A stretch of 64,000 nucleotides of DNA from Methylomonas rhizoryzae (GTDB lineage: Bacteria; Pseudomonadota; Gammaproteobacteria; Methylococcales; Methylomonadaceae). The stretch is taken from contig NZ_CP043929.1 of the NCBI RefSeq assembly GCF_008632455.1, positions 868,001-932,000 of the forward strand. The letters are read 5' to 3'. Made by a program: the position numbers and the translations under genes. Shown here piece by piece: positions 44,097 to 53,602 of the stretch (position 1 is its first letter; each line of letters opens with the position of its first letter). Under the pieces are notes generated by a model. That model was not told the DNA's origin. It did not search any database and saw only the letters and a list, made by a program, of their open reading frames with translations.

Positions 44097-44940
44097 GGCT
44101 GTTAGAACCGTTAATAAAGTTTTCGCGATTGGCTGCTTAGCCTCGGTGTGTTTGGTATTTTCGGCCTCGCACGCAAACGAGATATTCGAGTGGCACGACG
44201 CGGCGGGTAAGCACCATTATTCCGACCGTTCGCAGCAGCCAGCCAGAATTTTACAGATTGAGCCCGGTGCAGACTATTACTTGGTAAAAAAGGTCTACGA
44301 CGGCGATACCGTATTATTGGCAAACGGCTGGAAAGTCCGTCTGTTAGGCATCAATACCCCGGAGGTGGCGGGACGATACAAAGCCGCCGAAACGGGCGGG
44401 GAAGCGGCCAAGGCGTGGTTGATTCGGGCGCTGGAAGGAAAAACCGTCCGTCTGGAATACGACGCGGAAAAACAGGATGCGTACCGGCGGGTGTTGGCCC
44501 ATCTTTTTAGCTCGGACCGCAAGCACATCAATGTAGAGCTGGTTAAGTTGGGTTATGCCGCGGTGGCGATCCATCCGCCGAATTTAAAATACGCAGGGAC
44601 CTTGTTGGCTGCCCAGGCACAAGCCGAGCGCGAGCGTTTGGGGATTTGGCGGGAGGCTGATTACGCGGCTGTTCCGGCCGAGCAATTGACGGACGGCAAC
44701 TACAAAGGTTGGAAACGTATTACCGGGCGCGTGCACGATGTGAAATTGGGCAAAAAATATGGCTATTTAGAACTGTCCGATCAAGTTTCGGTACGCATCG
44801 ATAGCGCCAATCTAAGCCTTTTTCCGGCTCTGGAGGGATATCTGGGCCGGCGCATAGAAGCCAGGGGGTGGGTGAGAAAGTCCCGGCAGCGTTTTGTGTT
44901 GGGCGTGCGCCATCCGGGCGAAATCAAGGAAATAAAGTAA
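44095..44940 (+). CDS. Exported thermonuclease-family protein with DUF4124 N-terminus
   Basis: The protein has 281 residues. The signal peptide is at about 1-27 (ending SASHA). A DUF4124 segment follows, with EIFEWHDAAGKHHYSDR. The staphylococcal-nuclease domain at about 60-185 keeps the catalytic residues in VYDGDTVLL, RLLGINTPEV and DAYRRVLAHLF. A C-terminal OB-like extension follows (ITGRVHDVKLGKKYGYLEL). It probably cleaves extracellular or periplasmic nucleic acid. There is no upstream alternative start in frame, and no clear Shine-Dalgarno site precedes the ATG at 44095. Its stop codon lies in the A-run that forms the U-tract of the opposing terminator. Confidence 0.88.
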   Translation: MAVRTVNKVFAIGCLASVCLVFSASHANEIFEWHDAAGKHHYSDRSQQPARILQIEPGADYYLVKKVYDGDTVLLANGWKVRLLGINTPEVAGRYKAAETGGEAAKAWLIRALEGKTVRLEYDAEKQDAYRRVLAHLFSSDRKHINVELVKLGYAAVAIHPPNLKYAGTLLAAQAQAERERLGIWREADYAAVPAEQLTDGNYKGWKRITGRVHDVKLGKKYGYLELSDQVSVRIDSANLSLFPALEGYLGRRIEARGWVRKSRQRFVLGVRHPGEIKEIK

Positions 44941-44965
44941 AAAAAGGGGGCATAAAGCCCCCTTT
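44938..44965 (-). terminator. Rho-independent terminator of the vWA-OmpA gene (bidirectional stem)
   Basis: AAAGGGGGC (44943-44951) pairs with GCCCCCTTT (44957-44965) over a 5-base loop. On the minus strand the stem is followed by seven T (44939-44945), a strong terminator for the OmpA-like gene. On the plus strand only a short T-run follows, so it is weaker for the nuclease gene. Confidence 0.8.
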
Positions 44966-44984
44966 GGAACGCGAGGGTGGGGGG

Positions 44985-46154
44985 TTATTTGTCGGTACGT
45001 CTATAGACCACGCGGCGATTGTAGGCGCGGCCTGCATCGGTATCGTTGGATTCTACCGGTTGACTTTCGCCGAAACCTACTGTGGTCATACGGTTGCCGT
45101 CTATTCCTTGGTTGACGATTTCTTTCTTGACGGATAGTGCTCGGCGTTCGGACAAGCCTTGGTTGTAGGCTTCGCTGCCGACGCTATCGGTATGGCCTTC
45201 GATTTCTACCGTCAGCGTCGGATTCAGTTTCATCACTTTAACCGCATTGTCGATCAAAGGATCGTATTTTGATTTAACGACGTCGCTGTCGAAATCGAAC
45301 AAGACGCCGTGGAACGCCCAGCAGCCGTCTTTATCGACAATCGCGCCTTTCGGGGTGTCCGGGCATTTGTCTTTGTCATTGAGTACGCCGTCTTGGTCGT
45401 CGTCTTTAGGCCCGGGTTTGCCGTCATTGAAAAACACCTGCTTGACGAATGCGCTCATGCCGCCGGCATTGGCGACGCTGGTAGCATCGGTCGTAACGCC
45501 GCAGCCGGACGTTTGGGAAATTTCCTGCAATACCGCTTGGCCGCCGACATCGCTCTCGTTGCCGACCCAGACGGTGTGTATGCATAAACGGTCTCCGTAT
45601 TGAGCCTTAAGCGCCTCTGCGGCGGGTATAGGCGAGGTTTCGTCCATGCCGTCGCTGAAGACGATCAGGGCGATGTTGCCGGGTGCCGAGGCTAAATCCG
45701 CATTGGTTGCGCTCAACGCTTCCGCCAAAGGCGTACCGCCGCTCGAACATTGCATGGACAGAATCGCGCTTTCGAAACCGGATGCCGAATAAGGCTGGAT
45801 GCCTTGATTCAGTTGGGACGTGCTCCAGTCCACACAGGGACCGAAACCGAAGCTGCGCAGGCCGGAAGACAGCGGAATGGCCGGAATGCTTTTATTGAAT
45901 TTATTCAGCAAGTTTTTTTCTACGTCTAATTTTGTTCCGCTGTACTCGGAAGCGCCCAGGTAGGTTTTGCTCATCGACGAAGACGAGTCGTTCAAGACAA
46001 AGAAGCTGTTGGTTTTCTGTACGAGCAGGCCGGCTTTGACTTGAGCGTTCAAGTCTTCGGCTTGAAAAGGTTGAAAAGTATTGCTGGATTGCGTTGCACA
46101 ACCGGACAAGATCACGCCTGTCAGCGTTGCCGTAAGAGTGAGCATTTTTTGCAT
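44985..46154 (-). CDS. Lipoprotein with von Willebrand A, thrombospondin-3 repeat and OmpA domains
   Basis: The protein has 389 residues. The lipobox VILSGC gives a lipid-modified Cys19. The vWA domain at about 50-245 has the metal-site motif LNDSSSSMS and a later FSDGMDE. Calcium-binding type 3 repeats are at about 253-280 (DDDQDGVLNDKDKCPDTPKG). The C-terminal OmpA peptidoglycan-binding domain is at about 285-389 (VLFDFDSDVV, IEGHTDSVGSEAYNQ, LSERRALSVK). It should sit in the outer membrane and hold peptidoglycan, with the vWA domain binding a partner. An AGGAGA ribosome site precedes the ATG. The gene is flanked by terminator and intergenic DNA, so it is likely monocistronic. Confidence 0.9.
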   Translation of the reverse strand: MQKMLTLTATLTGVILSGCATQSSNTFQPFQAEDLNAQVKAGLLVQKTNSFFVLNDSSSSMSKTYLGASEYSGTKLDVEKNLLNKFNKSIPAIPLSSGLRSFGFGPCVDWSTSQLNQGIQPYSASGFESAILSMQCSSGGTPLAEALSATNADLASAPGNIALIVFSDGMDETSPIPAAEALKAQYGDRLCIHTVWVGNESDVGGQAVLQEISQTSGCGVTTDATSVANAGGMSAFVKQVFFNDGKPGPKDDDQDGVLNDKDKCPDTPKGAIVDKDGCWAFHGVLFDFDSDVVKSKYDPLIDNAVKVMKLNPTLTVEIEGHTDSVGSEAYNQGLSERRALSVKKEIVNQGIDGNRMTTVGFGESQPVESNDTDAGRAYNRRVVYRRTDK

Positions 46155-46531
46155 GAATGGTCTCCTGGTGCGTTATATGAATTTCGGCTCGTAGGCCTGG
46201 TTTTAGAGTCTAGCATTTTTTGTGACTAACTCTCTAATACCAGCGTAATTTTTAAAGCTTACGTGCTGCTTAGTTTTTGGACTTAAAATACCGGCGTTTT
46301 TTGCTTGCATTGTTAGAGTACGTCAAGCGGACTTAAAGTTTGGCATGCGAGCGTACTATAGCGCCGCCGGTTAATCCCAACCAGCCGGTGTTTGTAGGTT
46401 TTTAGTAACTATTCGGCGCGAGGCAAAAATCCCTGTTCCGATGGAGAGGGTGAGGACAGGGAGCACTCCTTTATCTTGGCTGACGCTGAATGAGTACCGT
46501 TTTTTATAGCTTAATTTAGGTAATTATTGAA
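46155..46531. other. Intergenic region upstream of gltX and the vWA-OmpA gene
   Basis: These 377 bp between divergent genes hold no coding feature. GGACTTAAA occurs as a direct repeat at 46279-46287 and 46329-46337, 50 bp apart. A hairpin, CCCTGTTCC (46431-46439) with GGACAGGG (46454-46461), lies about 70 bp before gltX and may be part of its leader. I see no confident promoter pair. Confidence 0.45.
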
Positions 46532-47929
46532 ATGACGATTAGAACCCGCTTCGCTCCGAGTCCCACCGGCTATCTGCACGTAGGCGGAGCCCGCACGGCT
46601 TTGTTTTCCTGGTTGTATGCGCGCAAACACGGCGGTAAATTCATTTTGCGTATCGAAGATACCGACCTGGAACGCTCCAGTCAGGAGTCGGTGAATGCGA
46701 TCTTGGAAGGCATGACTTGGTTGGGGCTGGAATACGACGAGGGCCCTTTTTATCAAACTCACCGCTTCGACCGGTATAAAGAAGTGATCCAGCAATTGCT
46801 GGATCAAGGCGACGCCTACTATTGCTATTGCAGTCGCGAGGAGCTGGATGCCTTGCGCGAACAACAAATGGCCAATAAAGAAAAACCGCGCTACAACGGC
46901 AAATGTCGTACTGCGGAGGCCGCAGACGGCGAGCGGGTGGTGCGTTTCAAAAATCCGGATCACGGCGACGTGGTCATCGACGATTTGGTCAAGGGCCGTA
47001 TCGTGGTCGCCAACAAAGAACTGGACGATTTGATCATCGCCCGTTCGGACGGCACCCCTACTTACAATTTGACCGTTGTGGTCGACGATATGGATATGGG
47101 AGTGACTCACGTAATCCGCGGCGACGACCACGTCAATAACACCCCGCGGCAAATCAACATACTAAAGGCTTTAGGGGCGAGTTTACCGGTTTACGCTCAC
47201 GTGCCGATGATTTTGGGGGCGGACGGAGCGCGCTTGTCCAAACGCCACGGCGCAGTGAGTGTGATGCAGTACCGCATGGACGGCTATATGCCGGAGGCCT
47301 TGCTGAATTATTTAGTGCGGTTGGGCTGGTCGCACGGCGATCAGGAATTGTTCAGCGTCGACGAGATGATACAACTGTTCGATCTGGAAAAAGTCAACGT
47401 CTCGGCTTCTACCTTTAACACCGAAAAACTGTTGTGGCTTAATCATCAATATTTGATGAATAGCGATCCGGCCAGGGTGGCGCATCACTTGAGCTGGCAT
47501 TTTGGTGAATTGGGCATAGACCCGGCTACCGGGCCGGCGTTGACGGATGTGGTGCTGGCCCAACGCGAGCGTTGCAAGACGTTGGTGGAAATGGCAGAAC
47601 AAAGTGTCTATTTCTACCGCGACTTCGATAGTTACGAGGAAAAAGCCGTCAAGAAAAATTTCAAGGCCGGCGTCGAAGACGTATTACAGCATTTATGGAG
47701 CCGCTTCGACAGTTTGTCAGGTTGGCAGCCGGAGGCTTTGCATCAAGTCGTCATCGACAGCGCAGCGGCGTTGGAGCTCAACCTGGGCAAAGTGGCGCAA
47801 CCCTTGCGAATTGCCGTATGCGGATGCGGAGTGTCTCCGGCCATAGACCAGACCTTGTATCTGTTAGGCAAGGAAAAGACGCTGGATAGAATCGCGCGCG
47901 CCATCGAATACATCAAGCAACATTGCTGA
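46532..47929 (+). CDS. gltX: Glutamyl-tRNA synthetase
   Basis: The 465-residue class I synthetase starts MTIRTRFAPSPTGYLHVGG, where the HIGH-type ATP motif appears as YLHVGGAR. The KMSKS-type motif is LSKRHGAVSV near 239. It has about the length of bacterial GltX (E. coli 471). It charges tRNA-Glu, and some homologues also charge tRNA-Gln. The zinc-binding type is suggested by YYCYCSREELDALREQQM with cysteines near 98-100. Confidence 0.97.
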   Translation: MTIRTRFAPSPTGYLHVGGARTALFSWLYARKHGGKFILRIEDTDLERSSQESVNAILEGMTWLGLEYDEGPFYQTHRFDRYKEVIQQLLDQGDAYYCYCSREELDALREQQMANKEKPRYNGKCRTAEAADGERVVRFKNPDHGDVVIDDLVKGRIVVANKELDDLIIARSDGTPTYNLTVVVDDMDMGVTHVIRGDDHVNNTPRQINILKALGASLPVYAHVPMILGADGARLSKRHGAVSVMQYRMDGYMPEALLNYLVRLGWSHGDQELFSVDEMIQLFDLEKVNVSASTFNTEKLLWLNHQYLMNSDPARVAHHLSWHFGELGIDPATGPALTDVVLAQRERCKTLVEMAEQSVYFYRDFDSYEEKAVKKNFKAGVEDVLQHLWSRFDSLSGWQPEALHQVVIDSAAALELNLGKVAQPLRIAVCGCGVSPAIDQTLYLLGKEKTLDRIARAIEYIKQHC

Positions 47930-47978
47930 GCGGAAAAGCCGGCAGGCTTGGTATAGGCGAGGACACGGACGTTTCGGT

Positions 47979-50666
47979 CTAAACCGGGTTGGTATTCAGT
48001 TTTGCCGCCGCCTGCTGTTCGAATTCCGCCAGCGGCAGCGGCTTGGCGAACCAATAGCCCTGGTAGGTTTTGCAGCCCGATTGTTTCAGAAACTCGTACT
48101 GAGCTTGCGTTTCCACTCCTTCGGCGACGCATTCCAGCAGCAAGTTTTCGGCCATGCCAATGATGGTTTGCACGACTATCGTGTCGTTAGGGGTCACGCC
48201 GATATTGCGTACGAAAGATTGATCGATCTTGAGTTGGTCTATAGGCAATTTGGTCAAGTAGGATAACGACGAATAACCGGTGCCGAAATCGTCGATCGAA
48301 AACTGTAAGCCGGTTTCCCGCAAACGCTGAATTTTATCTATCGTATCGTCGATGTCGCTTAGCACCAACGATTCGGTTAATTCCAGTTTCAGGCGGGAGG
48401 CGGCACTGCCCAGCCCTTGTATCGTTCGGCAGACTCGTTCGACAAAATCGGTTTGATGAAACTGTAACGCACTGACATTCACCGCCAGCGTCAGCCTGGA
48501 CAAGCCGGCGTCCTCGTCCCAGCGTATTAACTGTTGACAGGCGCGTTCCAATACCCATTGGCCCAAGGTCACGATCAAGCCGGTTTGCTCGGCGAGTGGG
48601 ATAAAATCCTGCGGCGACACTAAACCGCGTTGCGGATGTTGCCAACGCAACAAGGCCTCGGCACCGACAATGCGGTTTAGGTGGTCTACTTGCATTTGGT
48701 AGAACAATACGAACTGATTTTCCCTTATGGCCAGACGCAAATCGTTTTCCAGCCCTGTTCTGGCCTCCAAAGCGGCTTGCATGGCAGGATCGTAGAACAT
48801 CAGGCTGTTGCGGCCTTTGCGTTTTGCCTGGTATAGCGCCGTTTCCGAATGTTTCAACAATTCGCCGGCCGAATGGTTGCTGTTTCCGAACACGCTGACG
48901 CCGACGCTTGCCGAGCAATGGTGTTGTTGGCCTTTAAGTAGATAAGGCCCATCTATGCAGGTCAAGATTTTGTCGGCCAGCACTTTGACTTGTGCGGACG
49001 CCCGGCAAACTTCGTCGCCTACACCGTTTAACACCACGACAAATTGATCGCCGCCGGGTCTGGCCACGCTGTCGTCCTCGCGCACCGAATTTTGCAAACG
49101 TCCGGCGACTTCGGTCAACAACAAGTCGCCGACGGCATGGCCCCGCGTGTCGTTCAAGCTTTTGAAATCGTCCAAACCGATGAACAGTACCGCGCCGAAG
49201 CTACCGTTACGGGCGTTTGTGGCGATGGCTTGCTGCAAACGGTCGTACAGCAGTTTACGATTCGGCAAATGGGTTAATTGATCGTAAAACGCCAGCCGTT
49301 CGATTTCGGCTTCCGCGGCGAGGCGGGCTCGCTCGCGGCTGAAATTTTCCAGAGCGAAATTGATTTCATCGACCATTTCCGACAACAGATTGCGGGCCGA
49401 TTCGTCGAAGGCCATAGCCATGGAGGCCTGCAACAACAAGGCGCCGATCACCGTGCCGTCGCGCCAAAGCGGTAACGCCGAAATGGCATGATGATCCGCA
49501 TTATCGTCTTGCGGCGTGCCGTTCGGGGCGACAGACCACAACGCACGCTGTTCTTGAATGGCGGCCTTGCACGGGTGGCCGGCATCTTGCGCAATCAATC
49601 TATCCAACTCCGCTAAGCTGCGTGCTTCCCGGCCGGCACAAGCAATGGCGCGAAGTTTCCCGCTTTCTCCGTCGTTCAGCACGATACAGGCGCTCAGGAT
49701 GCCGTCCAACTGGGCCGCGATTTGACATATCTGCGAAAACAATTCGTCTTCGCGAATGCAGTGCAAGATGGCTTTGTTGCATTGGCTTAACACGGCGTAA
49801 AGTTGCATTTGCCTGTGGATGCGGGCCTCGGCGTTTTTGCGTTCGCTAATGTCGCGCGCGATGCCCAGCACGCCGATCAAACCGCCCGCTTTGTCGTACA
49901 TCGGCGTTTTCAAGGTTTCGAACAAGCCGTGGTGGCTGCCGTCGGCGAAGTTTAAATATTCTTCGTTGGCGCATACCCGGCCCGTTGCCGTTGCACGCAG
50001 GTCATGACAGCGAAAAGAGTCGGCGAGCGGTTTGTCTACGAAATCGTAATCGGTCTTGCCGACAATATCCGCCTCCTTTGCGCCGTACAAGGATTCGAAA
50101 CGCCGGTTGCAGGCCAAAAACACCCCGTTAGGGTCTTTTAACCAGACCAGATCCGGAATGGTGCGCAGCAAGGTATGCAGTTGCGCATGGGCGATCATGT
50201 AATCGTTCAAGGTCGTTTTCAGTTGCTGTTCGCTGGCCAGCAACTGGCGGTTGCGTTCTTTGACGACGTCTTCCAGATGATGGCGCAGACGGGAAATTTC
50301 CAGATGGGTGCGCACCCTGGCCAGCAATTCTTCGCGCCGAAACGGTTTGGTGACGTAATCGACCGCGCCGAGTTCGAAGCCTTGCAGTATCTCTTGCGGT
50401 TCGCTAATGGCGCTGATGAACAGCACCGGGATGTTGCAAGTGTGCGGGTCTGCTTTCAGCCGGCGGCAGACGGTAAAACCGTCGATCACCGGCATCATGA
50501 TGTCCAATAAAATAAGGTCCGGGGTTTGACTGCGAACGGCTTCCAACGCGAGTTCGCCGCTAAGCGCCGGACGCGCGTCGAAGCCTTCGTTCTTGAGCAA
50601 GTCGGACAACAATTTCAAAGACGCCGGGGTGTCGTCGACTATCAAAATTTGGCTTTTTTCGCTCAT
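47979..50666 (-). CDS. Response regulator with PAS, GAF, degenerate GGDEF and EAL domains
   Basis: The protein has 895 residues. A receiver domain (about 5-120, phosphoacceptor Asp55 in LILLDIMMPVIDG) is followed by PAS (about 155-275), GAF-like (about 290-440) and a GGDEF domain whose signature reads GGDQF. The C-terminal EAL domain has the full motif set: AEALLRWQHP, LELTESLV, IDDFGTGYSSLSYL, LKIDQSFVRN and AEGVET. The EAL part should hydrolyse cyclic-di-GMP. The GGDQF change makes diguanylate cyclase activity doubtful. The gene starts 5 bp after the hybrid kinase stop, so the pair is translationally linked and probably a cognate phosphorelay. Confidence 0.92.
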   Translation of the reverse strand: MSEKSQILIVDDTPASLKLLSDLLKNEGFDARPALSGELALEAVRSQTPDLILLDIMMPVIDGFTVCRRLKADPHTCNIPVLFISAISEPQEILQGFELGAVDYVTKPFRREELLARVRTHLEISRLRHHLEDVVKERNRQLLASEQQLKTTLNDYMIAHAQLHTLLRTIPDLVWLKDPNGVFLACNRRFESLYGAKEADIVGKTDYDFVDKPLADSFRCHDLRATATGRVCANEEYLNFADGSHHGLFETLKTPMYDKAGGLIGVLGIARDISERKNAEARIHRQMQLYAVLSQCNKAILHCIREDELFSQICQIAAQLDGILSACIVLNDGESGKLRAIACAGREARSLAELDRLIAQDAGHPCKAAIQEQRALWSVAPNGTPQDDNADHHAISALPLWRDGTVIGALLLQASMAMAFDESARNLLSEMVDEINFALENFSRERARLAAEAEIERLAFYDQLTHLPNRKLLYDRLQQAIATNARNGSFGAVLFIGLDDFKSLNDTRGHAVGDLLLTEVAGRLQNSVREDDSVARPGGDQFVVVLNGVGDEVCRASAQVKVLADKILTCIDGPYLLKGQQHHCSASVGVSVFGNSNHSAGELLKHSETALYQAKRKGRNSLMFYDPAMQAALEARTGLENDLRLAIRENQFVLFYQMQVDHLNRIVGAEALLRWQHPQRGLVSPQDFIPLAEQTGLIVTLGQWVLERACQQLIRWDEDAGLSRLTLAVNVSALQFHQTDFVERVCRTIQGLGSAASRLKLELTESLVLSDIDDTIDKIQRLRETGLQFSIDDFGTGYSSLSYLTKLPIDQLKIDQSFVRNIGVTPNDTIVVQTIIGMAENLLLECVAEGVETQAQYEFLKQSGCKTYQGYWFAKPLPLAEFEQQAAAKLNTNPV

Positions 50667-50671
50667 AGCAA

Positions 50672-53587
50672 TCAGGAAATGGCACGCAACGCAGTCAGAA
50701 TAGCGGGATAATTCAAATCGGCAGCCAACTTCGCCAAGATTTGCGCCAATGTGCGGTTTTGTTCTTGAATTCGGGTTATGGCCTGTTCGATGCGGGCGCC
50801 GTCCAGACTGATCAAGGCCGCTTCCAGCTCGGTTCGGAGTGCTGCGTTCACTCCTGTCAGCATGTCGGCGCCCAGGCCTGGTTCGGCCGCAGCCGCGTCC
50901 GGATAATCGGCGTAAAGAAACGACACGCCGAGTTGTTTGCCGAGGCAGGCGTATAGTTCGGCGGCTTGAAAGGGTTTGCCGACGAAATCGTCTATGCCGC
51001 CGGTTAACATTTCCGCCCGCTGTTCGGTGAAAGCCGATGCGGATACCGCGACGATTTTCACCTTGTTTCCGCCGGGCAACTTTCGGATGATTTTAGCGGC
51101 TTGCAATCCGTCCAATACCGGCATTTGTCTATCCATCCAGATGAAATCCGGTTGCCAGCTTTCGAACAAGGCGACGGCTTTTTCGCCGTTTTCCACAGCC
51201 ATAACGTCCAGGCCGATAGTTTTCATGAGTTGCGTCAACAACAAGCGGTTTTCCGGCTGATCTTCGGCGATTAGAATGCGCAACGGTTTTTGGCCCGGGG
51301 CGAGGCCGATCACCGTGCGCTCATCGACTTTTCTGTTGCGTTGAAATTCGCTTGCGCTGGCCAGCTGCAAGGGGATTTCGATGCGGAATAAGGAACCTTT
51401 GCCCACTGTACTCTCCAGGCTGATCTTGCCGTTCATCAGTTGCACGAATTGCCGGGAAATGCTCAAGCCCAGCCCGGTGCCTTTGACATTCGCCGCCGGA
51501 TTGAGTTGTACGAAGGGTTCGAAAATACGCTGCCGCGCTGGTGCGGGAATTCCCGGCCCGCTGTCTTCGACTTCTATGGTTAACGTAGGGAGTTTGCCCG
51601 AGGCGGTAGCGATGCGAATGATGACCTGGCCGTGCTCGGTAAACTTGATCGCATTGCCGACCAAGTTGATCAGCACTTGCCGTAAGCGGGCTTGGTCGCC
51701 GATCAGGTAGCGGGGAATATCGGCCGCCGACTCCACCTTTAGCTGCAATTGTTTATCCAGGGCGCGTATCCGCATCATGTTCGCAACTTGTTCCACCATG
51801 GCCGGTAAATCGTAAGGCGCTTGTTCCAATTGAGTCCTTCCGGCTTCGATTTTGGCCATTTCCAATACGTTGTTGATCAGCGTCAGCAAGTGTTCGCCGC
51901 TGTGCTGAATGATTTCCAAATTGCAACGGTCGTCGCCTTGGATTTCGGCGTTGCTCAACAACAAAGATGAGAATCCCAATATGGCGTTTAACGGCGTCCT
52001 CAGCTCGTGGTTCATGTTGGCCAGGAAGGTGCTTTTAGCTTTGTTAGCCGCTTCCGCTGCCTCGCAGGCCAGGCGCAATTGCTCGGTGCGGCGTTGTACC
52101 GTTTCTTCCAGCAAGTCTTTGTAGCGCGAACGTTCGGCTTCGGCGTGTTTGCGTTCGCTGATGTCCCGGCAAATGGCCAGGTTGTAAACGCTGCCGTCGT
52201 ATTCGAAATAATTGCAAGTCACCTCGACCGGAAACAGTTTGCCCGAACGGGTGCGGTGGACGGATTCGAATTGCATTTGCCGCTTGAACGACAAATCCTG
52301 CCAAAAATTTTGCCAGCGTTCCGCCTGCCATTTCGGGTCGATGTCGGCGATACCCATGTTCCCGGTCAATTCAGCGCGGCTATAGCCTAAGGTATCGGCG
52401 GTACTTTGATTGACGTATAAAAAACGCGGATCCTTCTCGCCGGTCAGCAAAATGGTTTCTCGCACTTTATCCAGGGCGAAGCTGAGTAAATTCAATCGGT
52501 GCTGGGTCTGTTTGCGTTCGGTTAAATCGTAAACCAGACCGACGAAACCACCGACAGAGCCGTCGGCGTTCAGTAGTGCGGTGATGCAAAGATTGACCGG
52601 GAAGCGTTGGCCGTTCTTGCGAATAAACGTCCACTCATGTTCTTCCGACTGATGGTGCAACGGCCGGGTAACGAAGGCGGTAAATCCGGGTCTTACCGGA
52701 TAGCCGAGTTCGTCCGATAAAGTTGTCGCGTAACGGGCGATTTCGTCCGGGTCGTGCCAGCTTAGCGGGGTCGTGCGGCCTATCACTTCGTCGGCACGGT
52801 AGCCGAGCAAGCGTTCGGCGGCCGGATTGAAACTGGTGACGATGCCGTCGGCATCGGTGGTGACTATGCCGTAAGCGACGTTATCCAAGATGGTGCGGCG
52901 AAAATTGCTCAATTTAAGCAATTCGGCTTCGCGTTCCTCAATCGCATCCATCATCGCGTTAAAGCTGCCGGCCAATCTGGACAATTCGTCGCTGCCGCCG
53001 GTTTGCACGCGGTGCCGGTAATTGGCGGCCGCTTGAATGGTTTCGGTGGCCGCCGTCAGTTTTGCGATAGGTTCCGCTACCGTGCATTTCAAAACGTGCA
53101 ATTGAATCGCGGTGGCGGTCAGCATGACCAATAGGCCGGAGGCAAACAACCATGCCAATTGCGCGGTTTGATTTTCCAGTTGTCTAAGACTCATGTGCAA
53201 CTGCAAATACGCACCGTGGCTCAAGGCCAGTCGCAGTTGCGCGTGCTTGCCGTTGAGGTGCAGACCGTTGCTCGGCAGCGTTACGGACGGCGCGTCGCCG
53301 CTGGTAAAGCCGGCCAGGCGTTCGCCGTTTTGCAGCACGATCTCGGCGCCGAGTATTTCAGGATTGGCGTGCAGCGTTTCTAAAATCTCTTGGGCGCGGC
53401 TAGGGTCTTGAAAGGCAATGGCGGCATCGCTGCCTACCGCAACAAACCGGGCGTATGGCTCTATGATTTGCCGGACTCTTTGTTCCAAGGTCAAACGCTG
53501 ATAAACGGCCAAGCCGGCTGCGCCTAGCAGCAAGGCCAGCAGAGCCGCCGTCCAAAGTACCGATGCCAGCCGAGTTTGAATGCTCAT
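50672..53587 (-). CDS. Hybrid sensor histidine kinase with CHASE8-like sensor
   Basis: The protein has 971 residues. TM1 is near 10-30, then comes a periplasmic domain of about 110 residues resembling CHASE8 (VGSDAAIAFQDPSRAQEIL). TM2 is near 140-160, then HAMP (about 165-220), three PAS units (about 230-500) and HisKA with His527 in NMNHELRTPLNAI. The ATPase domain has VGNAIKFTEHGQV and GTGLGLSISRQF. A receiver domain with Asp819 in IWMDRQMPVLDG follows, and about 100 C-terminal residues have no clear domain. CHASE8 is the sensor type that YfiR controls in YfiN-like enzymes, and a YfiR gene ends 15 bp upstream. Its probable output partner is the EAL response regulator. Confidence 0.92.
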   Translation of the reverse strand: MSIQTRLASVLWTAALLALLLGAAGLAVYQRLTLEQRVRQIIEPYARFVAVGSDAAIAFQDPSRAQEILETLHANPEILGAEIVLQNGERLAGFTSGDAPSVTLPSNGLHLNGKHAQLRLALSHGAYLQLHMSLRQLENQTAQLAWLFASGLLVMLTATAIQLHVLKCTVAEPIAKLTAATETIQAAANYRHRVQTGGSDELSRLAGSFNAMMDAIEEREAELLKLSNFRRTILDNVAYGIVTTDADGIVTSFNPAAERLLGYRADEVIGRTTPLSWHDPDEIARYATTLSDELGYPVRPGFTAFVTRPLHHQSEEHEWTFIRKNGQRFPVNLCITALLNADGSVGGFVGLVYDLTERKQTQHRLNLLSFALDKVRETILLTGEKDPRFLYVNQSTADTLGYSRAELTGNMGIADIDPKWQAERWQNFWQDLSFKRQMQFESVHRTRSGKLFPVEVTCNYFEYDGSVYNLAICRDISERKHAEAERSRYKDLLEETVQRRTEQLRLACEAAEAANKAKSTFLANMNHELRTPLNAILGFSSLLLSNAEIQGDDRCNLEIIQHSGEHLLTLINNVLEMAKIEAGRTQLEQAPYDLPAMVEQVANMMRIRALDKQLQLKVESAADIPRYLIGDQARLRQVLINLVGNAIKFTEHGQVIIRIATASGKLPTLTIEVEDSGPGIPAPARQRIFEPFVQLNPAANVKGTGLGLSISRQFVQLMNGKISLESTVGKGSLFRIEIPLQLASASEFQRNRKVDERTVIGLAPGQKPLRILIAEDQPENRLLLTQLMKTIGLDVMAVENGEKAVALFESWQPDFIWMDRQMPVLDGLQAAKIIRKLPGGNKVKIVAVSASAFTEQRAEMLTGGIDDFVGKPFQAAELYACLGKQLGVSFLYADYPDAAAAEPGLGADMLTGVNAALRTELEAALISLDGARIEQAITRIQEQNRTLAQILAKLAADLNYPAILTALRAIS

Positions 53588-53602
53588 GCTTCACTGCCCT
53601 AA

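Noticed and set aside
46511..47152. 213-codon minus-strand frame over gltX
   Set aside because: Shadow of the tRNA synthetase, with no domain and no ribosome site.
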